This document shows, piece after piece, positions 57,990 to 64,000 of a stretch of 64,000 nt of DNA. The stretch's first letter is position 1. The number at the start of each line of letters is the position of its first letter. Under the pieces are notes generated by a model. The model saw nothing but the letters and a program-made list of their open reading frames with translations. It was not told the DNA's origin and searched no databases. This DNA comes from Agromyces larvae (lineage in GTDB: Bacteria; Actinomycetota; Actinomycetes; Actinomycetales; Microbacteriaceae): the NCBI RefSeq assembly GCF_022811705.1, contig NZ_CP094528.1, positions 3,720,001 to 3,784,000 of the forward strand, read 5' to 3'. Position numbers and translations under genes: made by a program.

Positions 57990-59111
57990 GTGAAGATCAC
58001 GAAGAAGGTGCTCCTCGCCACGATCGCCGCGGGCTCGATGCTCGCACTTGCCGCCTGCTCGGGCAGCAACGGCGGCGGCGAGGGCGAGGGCGACGGCGGC
58101 CTCATCGGCGTCGCCATGCCCACCAAGTCGTCGGAGCGTTGGATCCAGGACGGCGACGCCGTCAAGGAGCAGCTCGAGGCGCAGGGCTTCAAGGTCGACC
58201 TCCAGTTCGCCGAGGACGACATCCCCACGCAGGTCTCGCAGATCGAGAACATGATCACCAAGGGCGCCGAGGCGCTGATCATCGCCTCGATCGACGGCAC
58301 CACGCTCAGCGAGGTGCTGCAGCAGGCGGCCGACAACGACATCCCCGTCATCGCGTACGACCGCCTCATCCGCGACTCCGAGAACGTCGACTTCTACGCG
58401 TCGTTCGACAACTACATCGTCGGCGTGCAGCAGGCGACCTCGCTGCTCTACGGCCTCGGCCTCACCGACCTCGAGGGCGAGCCCGCCGCCGACGCGTCGT
58501 CCGGGCCCTTCAACATCGAGCTGTTCGCCGGTTCGCCCGACGACAACAACGCCACGTTCTTCTGGAACGGCGCGATCGACACCCTGCAGCCGTACATCGA
58601 CGAGGGCACCCTCGTCGTGAAGTCGGGCCAGACCGACTTCGAGCAGGCCGCCATCCTCCGCTGGGACGGCGAAGTCGCGCAGGAGCGCATGGAGAACCTG
58701 CTCACCTCGACGTACTCCGACGGCTCGCAGGTCAACGCGGTGCTCTCGCCCTACGACGGCCTGTCGCGCGGCATCATCTCGGCCCTCACCGACGCCGGCT
58801 ACACGGTCGGCGACGGCTGGCCGATCATCTCGGGCCAGGACGCCGAGCTCGACTCGGTCAAGGCGATCAAGGCGGGCGAGCAGTTCTCGACCATCTTCAA
58901 GGACACCCGCAAGCTCGCCGAGGTGGCCGTGAACATGGCGACCGCGCTGCTGAACGGCGAGGAGCCCGAGGTCAACAACACGACCGACTACGACAACGGC
59001 GTGAAGATCGTCCCCTCGTACCTGCTCGAGTCGCAGATCGTCGTCAAGGACAACATCACCGAGGTCCTGGTCGACAGCGGCTACTGGACCGAAGCGGAGA
59101 TCGGCGGCTGA
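57990..59111 (+). CDS. chvE: ChvE-like sugar-binding lipoprotein (second copy)
   Basis: A 373-residue lipoprotein, lipobox LAAC. Core matches ChvE better than the first copy: [97 protein letters not shown] and [29 protein letters not shown] at 57990 is preferred because AAAGGA lies six bases upstream. Binding protein is first in this operon, whereas it is last in the paralogous operon. Confidence 0.92.
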   Translation: MKITKKVLLATIAAGSMLALAACSGSNGGGEGEGDGGLIGVAMPTKSSERWIQDGDAVKEQLEAQGFKVDLQFAEDDIPTQVSQIENMITKGAEALIIASIDGTTLSEVLQQAADNDIPVIAYDRLIRDSENVDFYASFDNYIVGVQQATSLLYGLGLTDLEGEPAADASSGPFNIELFAGSPDDNNATFFWNGAIDTLQPYIDEGTLVVKSGQTDFEQAAILRWDGEVAQERMENLLTSTYSDGSQVNAVLSPYDGLSRGIISALTDAGYTVGDGWPIISGQDAELDSVKAIKAGEQFSTIFKDTRKLAEVAVNMATALLNGEEPEVNNTTDYDNGVKIVPSYLLESQIVVKDNITEVLVDSGYWTEAEIGG

Positions 59112-59126
59112 ACCCGCTGAACCCGT

Positions 59127-59172
59127 GACCGCCCGGTGGGGGGAGCCACTAGGCTTCCCCCACCGGACGGTC
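59127..59172 (+). terminator. Intercistronic hairpin chvE-mmsA
   Basis: GACCG-C-CCGGTGGGGG-G-AGCC pairs with GGCT-T-CCCCCACCGG-A-CGGTC around ACTA, a ~20-bp stem with three mismatched positions. No U-tract; likely attenuates or stabilises so that chvE exceeds mmsA. Confidence 0.7.
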
Positions 59173-59201
59173 CTTCACTCGGCAACGAAGCAGGAGCAAG
59201 G

Positions 59202-60731
59202 ATGACTGACAACATTCTCGAGATGCACGGCATCACCAAGACCTTCCCCGGGGTCAAGGCGCTGTCGAACGTGAACCTCGGGGTCGCCCGCGGCGAAGTG
59301 CACGCGATCTGCGGCGAGAACGGCGCCGGGAAGTCGACCCTCATGAAGGTGCTGTCGGGCGTCTACCCGCACGGCACGTACGACGGCGACATCGTGTTCG
59401 AGGGCGAGACGGTCGAGTTCAAGGGGCTCTCGGACTCCGAAGCCGTGGGCATCGTCATCATCCACCAGGAGCTCGCGCTCAGCCCCTACCTGTCGATCGC
59501 CGAGAACATCTTCCTCAACAACGAGCAGAAGGGCCGCAACGGCCTGATCGACTGGAACCACACGAACTTCGAGGCGTCGAAGCTCCTGAAGCGGGTGGGC
59601 CTGCGCGAGAACCCCACCACCCGCATCATGGACATCGGCGTCGGCAAGCAGCAGCTCGTCGAGATCGCGAAGGCGCTCTCGAAGAAGGTGAAGCTGCTCA
59701 TCCTCGACGAGCCGACCGCAGCCCTCAACGACGAGGACTCGGACCACCTGCTCGACCTGATCCTCTCGCTGAAGGATGAGGGCATCACGTCGATCATCAT
59801 CAGCCACAAGCTCAACGAGATCCGCAAGGTGGCCGACACCGTCACGGTCATCCGCGACGGCAAGACGATCGAGACGATCGCCAAGCGGGACGTCACCGAA
59901 GACCGCATCATCAAGGACATGGTCGGCCGCGACCTCGAGCACCGGTACCCCGACCACACCCCCGAGATCGGCGAGGAACTGCTGCGCGTCGAGGACTGGA
60001 CCGCCCACCACCCGCAGGACCCGTCTCGCGTCGTCGTCGACAACGTGAACCTGCACGTGCGCGCAGGCGAGATCGTCGGCATCGCGGGCCTCATGGGCGC
60101 CGGCCGGACCGAGTTCGCGATGAGCCTGTTCGGCCACTCGTACGGCTCGAGGATCTCGGGCAAGGTGTTCCTCCGCGGCGCCGAGATCAAGACCCGCACC
60201 GTCGCCGAAGCGATCGAGCACGGCATCGCGTACGCGACCGAGGACCGCAAGACCTACGGCCTCAACCTCATCGAGGACATCAAGCGGAACATCTCGATGG
60301 CGTCGCTGAAGAAGCTCGAGAAGGCCGGCCTCGTAAACGACAACGAGGAGTACCAGGTCGCCAACGAGTTCCGGAAGTCCATGAACATCAAGGCGCCGAA
60401 CGTGCTGGTGCCCACCGGCAAGCTCTCGGGCGGCAACCAGCAGAAAGTCGTGCTGTCGAAGTGGATCTACTCCGACCCCGACGTGCTGATCCTCGACGAG
60501 CCGACCCGCGGCATCGACGTGGGCGCCAAGTACGAGATCTACACGATCATCAACCGCCTCGCCGCCGAGGGCAAGGGCATCATCGTCATCTCGAGCGAGC
60601 TGCCCGAACTGCTCGGCATCTGCGACCGCCTCTACGCCCTCTCCGAAGGGCGCATCACCGGTGAGCTGCCGATCGAAGAGGCGACCCCCGAGTCGATGCT
60701 CAAGCTCATGACCATGGAAAAGCCCCGCTGA
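59202..60731 (+). CDS. mmsA: Multiple-monosaccharide ABC importer ATPase (MmsA/GguA-like, second copy)
   Basis: A 509-residue double-NBD ATPase parallel to that at 51140: [104 protein letters not shown] and [11 protein letters not shown] mark the GguA subgroup. ATG at 59202 with GGAGCAAGG upstream. 25 bp from the permease gene. Confidence 0.92.
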   Translation: MTDNILEMHGITKTFPGVKALSNVNLGVARGEVHAICGENGAGKSTLMKVLSGVYPHGTYDGDIVFEGETVEFKGLSDSEAVGIVIIHQELALSPYLSIAENIFLNNEQKGRNGLIDWNHTNFEASKLLKRVGLRENPTTRIMDIGVGKQQLVEIAKALSKKVKLLILDEPTAALNDEDSDHLLDLILSLKDEGITSIIISHKLNEIRKVADTVTVIRDGKTIETIAKRDVTEDRIIKDMVGRDLEHRYPDHTPEIGEELLRVEDWTAHHPQDPSRVVVDNVNLHVRAGEIVGIAGLMGAGRTEFAMSLFGHSYGSRISGKVFLRGAEIKTRTVAEAIEHGIAYATEDRKTYGLNLIEDIKRNISMASLKKLEKAGLVNDNEEYQVANEFRKSMNIKAPNVLVPTGKLSGGNQQKVVLSKWIYSDPDVLILDEPTRGIDVGAKYEIYTIINRLAAEGKGIIVISSELPELLGICDRLYALSEGRITGELPIEEATPESMLKLMTMEKPR

Positions 60732-60756
60732 CCGGCGGACCCATCAGGAGAATCCG

Positions 60757-62013
60757 ATGACCAACACCCCCACGCAGACCCCGACCGGCCCGGCCGGCGA
60801 GTCGCAGGCCGTCGGCGGCAACGTCAATCCCGCCGACAACAAGTTCACCAACTGGCTGACGCACGTGCTCAGCGACCTCGGCAAGAACGGCATCTTCATC
60901 GCGCTCGTCGCGGTGGTCGTGCTGTTCGCGGTGCTGACCGACGGCATCCTGCTGCGCCCGCAGAACATCTCGAACCTGATCGTGCAGAACGGCTACGTGC
61001 TCGTGCTCGCGATCGGCATGGTGATGGTGATCATCGCCGGGCACATCGACCTGTCGGTCGGCTCGGTCGCCGCATTCGTCGGCGCGTGCTCGGGCGTGTT
61101 CGCGGTGCACTGGGGGCTGCCCTGGTGGCTCGCGATCATCCTCTCCCTCGCCATCGGCGCGCTCGTCGGCATGTGGCAGGGCTTCTGGGTCGCGTTCGTC
61201 GGCATCCCGGCGTTCATCGTCACCCTCGCGGGCATGCTCATCTTCCGCGGCCTCGCGCTCGTCGTCCTCGGCAACGCGAACATCGGGTCGTTCCCGACGG
61301 AGTACCGCGCGCTCGGCAACGGCTTCCTCTCGAACGTGTTCGGCGAGTTCGAGGTCGACCCGCTGACCCTCGGGGTCGGCGCGATCGCGATCGTCCTGCT
61401 CGTCGTGCAGCAGCTCCGCACGCGCCGCGGCCGGCAGAAGTACGGCCAGGAGGTCGAGCCGATGGTGTGGTTCATCACCAAGCTCGTGCTCGTCTCGGCG
61501 GCGATCGGCTGGTTCGCGTACGCGCTCGCCCAGTACAAGGGCATCCCCGTGACGCTCATCGTGCTCGGCCTGCTCGTGCTGATCTACAGCGTCGTGATGA
61601 ACCGCACCGTGTTCGGCCGTCACATCTACGCGATCGGCGGCAACCGGCACGCGGCCGAGCTCAGCGGCATCAAGACCCGCCGGGTCGACTTCCTGCTGTT
61701 CGTGAACATGGGCCTGCTGGCGGCGCTCGCCGGCCTGATCTTCACCGCCCGACTGAACCTGGCCGGTCCGAAGGCGGGCGACGGGTTCGAGCTCGAGGCG
61801 ATCTCGGCGGCGTTCATCGGCGGCGCGGCCGTGCAGGGCGGCGTCGGCACGATCGGCGGCGCGATCATCGGCGGTCTCATCATCGGCGTCCTGAACAACG
61901 GCATGTCGATCATGGGCATCGGCATCGAGTGGCAGCAGGCCGTGAAGGGCCTCGTGCTGCTGCTGGCGGTGGCGTTCGACGTCTACAACAAGCGCCGCTC
62001 CGGCACCCACTGA
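60757..62013 (+). CDS. mmsB: Multiple-monosaccharide ABC importer permease (MmsB/GguB-like, second copy)
   Basis: A 418-residue permease with [70 protein letters not shown] and the GguB middle insertion (FITKLVLVSAAIGWFAYALAQ). Lacks the long C-terminal tail of the first copy. Last gene of the AraD-ChvE-MmsAB operon. Confidence 0.92.
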   Translation: MTNTPTQTPTGPAGESQAVGGNVNPADNKFTNWLTHVLSDLGKNGIFIALVAVVVLFAVLTDGILLRPQNISNLIVQNGYVLVLAIGMVMVIIAGHIDLSVGSVAAFVGACSGVFAVHWGLPWWLAIILSLAIGALVGMWQGFWVAFVGIPAFIVTLAGMLIFRGLALVVLGNANIGSFPTEYRALGNGFLSNVFGEFEVDPLTLGVGAIAIVLLVVQQLRTRRGRQKYGQEVEPMVWFITKLVLVSAAIGWFAYALAQYKGIPVTLIVLGLLVLIYSVVMNRTVFGRHIYAIGGNRHAAELSGIKTRRVDFLLFVNMGLLAALAGLIFTARLNLAGPKAGDGFELEAISAAFIGGAAVQGGVGTIGGAIIGGLIIGVLNNGMSIMGIGIEWQQAVKGLVLLLAVAFDVYNKRRSGTH

Positions 62014-62028
62014 CCCGAGGTTCCACCC

Positions 62029-62060
62029 GACGGGGCTCCGCCACCCGGCGGGGCCCCGTC
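62029..62060 (+). terminator. Terminator after second MmsB gene
   Basis: GACGGGGC-T-CCGCC pairs with GGCGG-G-GCCCCGTC around ACCC, 16 bp after the stop, followed by GTCTCTGC. Confidence 0.75.
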
Positions 62061-62114
62061 GTCTCTGCACCCCACCGGCACTGCGCCCCCCCCGGCACTG
62101 CGCACCCCACCTGT

Positions 62115-62197
62115 ACGCAATTCAGGTCGGGAGTCGGCGTGTCGCGCTGACACGCCGGGCGGATGCCACGACACGCCGGTGCGCTCCTGAATTGCGA
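62115..62197. repeat. 83-bp palindromic repeat, copy D
   Basis: ACGCAATTCAGGT (62115-62127) and CCTGAATTGCG (62186-62196) at the two ends; interior GGCGTGTCGCG and two CACGCC/ACACGCC words with an embedded GGATGCC. Located between the importer operon terminator and the FGGY kinase operators. Confidence 0.88.
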
Positions 62198-62235
62198 ACA
62201 GGCGGGGCGAGAGGGGCGGGTGGCGGGCGGGGTTC

Positions 62236-62270
62236 GTTAGCGCTAACATCAGGTGCTGTTCGCGCTAACA
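62236..62270 (+). promoter_or_regulatory. Tandem LacI-type operators of the kinase gene
   Basis: GTTAGCGCTAAC (62236-62247) is a perfect palindrome; TGTTCGCGCTAACA (62257-62270) is a second, imperfect site with centres 22 bp apart, two helical turns. The sequence differs from the TGTGAC class, implying another LacI-family regulator encoded outside the window. Confidence 0.7.
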
Positions 62271-62289
62271 GAGCCGAGGGAGTCCTACC

Positions 62290-63909
62290 GTGACCGACAC
62301 CGCCGCCGCCGAGGCGATCCGCGAGGGCCGCACGGCACTCGGCATCGAACTCGGGTCGACCCGCATCAAGGCGTGTCTGGTCGATGCCGACGATCCGGCC
62401 CGGGTGCTCGCGGTCGGCGGCCACGAGTGGGAGAACCGCTACGAGGACCGCGTCTGGACGTACTCGCTCGACGACGTCCGCACCGGGCTCCAGGCCGCGT
62501 ACGCCGACCTCGTCGCCGACGTCGCTCGACGCCACGGCGTGAGCCCGACGACCTTCGGCGCGATCGGCGTCTCGGCGATGATGCACGGGTATCTCGCATT
62601 CGATGCATCCGGTGAGCTGCTCGTGCCGTTCCGCACCTGGCGCAACACCTCCACGGGCGCCGCCGCGGCCGAGCTCAGCGAGGCGTTCGGGCTGAACATC
62701 CCGCTGCGCTGGTCGATCGCGCACCTGCACCAGGCGGTGCTCGACGCCGAGCCGCACGTGCCGCACCTCGCCTCGTTCACGACCCTCGCCGGGTACGTGC
62801 ACCGCCTGCTCACCGGCCGCGACGTGCTCGGCGTGGGCGACGCGTCGGGCATGTTCCCGATCGACTCGGCGACCGGCACGTACGACGAACGCCTCCTCGG
62901 CGTCTACGACGGCCTCCCGAGCCGGCAGGCGCACGCGCCCGCGCTGCGGGTCGCCGACCTGCTGCCCGAGGTGCTGCCCGCGGGCGCGCCGGCGGGCGAG
63001 CTGACCGCCGAGGGTGCCGCCCTGCTCGACCCGACCGGCGCGCTGCAGCCCGGCATCCCGTTCTGCCCGCCCGAGGGCGACGCCGGCACGGGCATGGTCG
63101 CGACGAACGCGGTCGCGCCGCGCACCGGCAACGTGAGCGCCGGCACGAGCATCTTCGCGATGGTCGTGCTCGAGCGCGCCCTCACCGCCGCCCACGAGGA
63201 GGTCGACCTGGTCACTACCCCCGCGGGCGACCCGGTGGCGATGGTGCACTGCAACAACGGGGCATCCGAGCTCGCCGCCTGGGTGGGCCTCTTCGAGCGG
63301 TTCGCGGCCGTCACCGGTTCGCCCGTCGCGGGCGACGCCGACGCCGTCTTCGGCGCGCTGTTCGCCGAAGCGCTCGGCGGCGAGCCCGACGCGGGCGGCC
63401 TCGTCGCCTACAACCACCTCGCCGGCGAGCCGATCGCCGGGCTCGACGAGGGCCGCCCGCTCGTCGTGCGCACCCCCGACAGCCGGCTCACGCTCGCGAA
63501 CTTCATGCGGGCGCAGCTCTACGGCGTGTACGGCACGCTCGCGCTCGGCATGCGCGTGCTCGCCGACGAGGGCGTCGCGATCGACCGGATGTTCGCGCAC
63601 GGCGGCATCTTCCGCACCGCGGGCGTCGCGCAACGGTTCCTCGCGGGCGCGCTCGACGCACCCGTCGCGGTCGGCGAGACCGCCTCGGAAGGCGGCGCGT
63701 GGGGCATCGCGGTGCTCGCGGCGTTCCTGCGCGCGCGGTCGGCGGGCGATGTGCTCGACCTCGGCGGATACCTCGACGAGCGCGTCTTCGCGGGCGCGGC
63801 GGTCGAGGTCGCCGAGCCCGATGCGGCGGATGTCGCCGGCTTCGCCGCCTACCTCGACCGTTACCGAGCCGGCCTCGCCGCCGAGGCCGCGGCGGTGGCC
63901 GCGATGTAG
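62290..63909 (+). CDS. FGGY-family pentulose kinase (ribulokinase/xylulokinase type)
   Basis: A 539-residue kinase. LGIELGSTRIKACLVDADD is the phosphate-1 motif, VSAMMHGYLAFD and FRTWRNTSTGAAA the sugar site, GDASGMFPID holds the catalytic Asp region, and GNVSAGTSIFAMVVL, FAHGGIFRTAGVAQRFLAGAL the ATPase-fold motifs. Actinobacterial L-arabinose operons use kinases of this branch as AraB, and the neighbouring AraD-like epimerase supports L-ribulokinase, but xylulokinase cannot be excluded. GTG start at 62290. Under its own tandem operators, so the cluster is split into at least two transcription units. Confidence 0.82.
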   Translation: MTDTAAAEAIREGRTALGIELGSTRIKACLVDADDPARVLAVGGHEWENRYEDRVWTYSLDDVRTGLQAAYADLVADVARRHGVSPTTFGAIGVSAMMHGYLAFDASGELLVPFRTWRNTSTGAAAAELSEAFGLNIPLRWSIAHLHQAVLDAEPHVPHLASFTTLAGYVHRLLTGRDVLGVGDASGMFPIDSATGTYDERLLGVYDGLPSRQAHAPALRVADLLPEVLPAGAPAGELTAEGAALLDPTGALQPGIPFCPPEGDAGTGMVATNAVAPRTGNVSAGTSIFAMVVLERALTAAHEEVDLVTTPAGDPVAMVHCNNGASELAAWVGLFERFAAVTGSPVAGDADAVFGALFAEALGGEPDAGGLVAYNHLAGEPIAGLDEGRPLVVRTPDSRLTLANFMRAQLYGVYGTLALGMRVLADEGVAIDRMFAHGGIFRTAGVAQRFLAGALDAPVAVGETASEGGAWGIAVLAAFLRARSAGDVLDLGGYLDERVFAGAAVEVAEPDAADVAGFAAYLDRYRAGLAAEAAAVAAM

Positions 63910-63916
63910 GCGGGGC

Positions 63917-63975
63917 GCTTCGACGGGCTCAGCGAGCGACAGGTTCAGGTCGCTTCGACGGGCTCAGCGAGCGAC
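63917..63975. repeat. Two units of the short palindromic repeat family
   Basis: GCTTCGACGGGCTCAGCGAG plus CGAC occurs at 63917-63940 and again at 63952-63975. A variant of the TTCGACAAGCTCAG unit, with further degenerate pieces to the window end. Confidence 0.75.
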
Positions 63976-64000
63976 GGGCTCGGCGAGCTTCAGCTCAGCG

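Overview
The window is 64 kb of very GC-rich, high-coding-density chromosomal DNA. Codon usage (strong G/C at third positions), many GTG starts, ATGA/GTGA stop-start overlaps and leaderless -10/start arrangements fit an actinobacterium. The gene families and the abundance of GGATGC/GCATCC words suggest Microbacteriaceae, perhaps Agromyces-like; this is inference from style, not a database match. I saw no rRNA, tRNA, CRISPR array, transposase or phage structural gene.

Layout: (1) 1-1952, minus: a quinone-oxidoreductase-like gene cut by the window edge, an alpha/beta hydrolase and a YqaJ-type nuclease. (2) 2014-11766: a ROK repressor facing a sugar operon made of a Gfo/Idh/MocA dehydrogenase, a CUT2 importer (ATPase, two permeases, lipoprotein) and two TIM-barrel sugar isomerases/epimerases. 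(3) 11822-17485: a secreted amidase-like protein, then a MacB-like ABC exporter divergent from an OmpR-type response regulator and its kinase; the two facing promoters carry matching 11-bp repeat arrays. (4) 17537-23574: RidA-like protein, an MFS efflux/MarR operon, rplJL with its leader, and a second MarR/MFS pair. (5) 23618-35015: two CUT1 importers without their own ATPase. One is grouped with a Gfo/Idh gene and an unusual LacI-DUF6807 fusion; the other is AglEFG-like under a LacI regulator with clear operators. (6) 35016-38423: a DUF559/AbiEi-like nuclease gene bracketed by two copies of an 83-bp palindromic repeat, then a heterodimer-type ABC exporter half. (7) 38505-42121: a receptor with a class III cyclase-like domain next to an MscS-like channel with a cyclic-nucleotide-binding-like domain. 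(8) 42251-44895: a nine-codon leaderless poly-cysteine leader ORF ahead of cystathionine beta-synthase and cystathionine gamma-synthase. (9) 45148-49840: APC permease, cyclase-family hydrolase, aldo/keto reductase, MFS transporter. (10) 49998-63909: two paralogous ChvE/MmsAB (GguAB) monosaccharide importers, each with a paralogous LacI regulator, plus AraD-like epimerase and an FGGY kinase, so probably L-arabinose or related pentose use.

The genes work mainly as carbohydrate scavenging modules: four ABC importers, local repressors with recognisable palindromic operators, and first-step enzymes. The strongest non-standard signals are the exact 83-bp repeat family (four copies), the poly-Cys attenuator, the paired cyclase-like/CNBD-like sensor-channel genes that have both lost canonical residues, the mirror-image promoter pair at 15076-15224, the LacI-DUF6807 fusion, and a short palindromic repeat that has been inserted in frame in three proteins.
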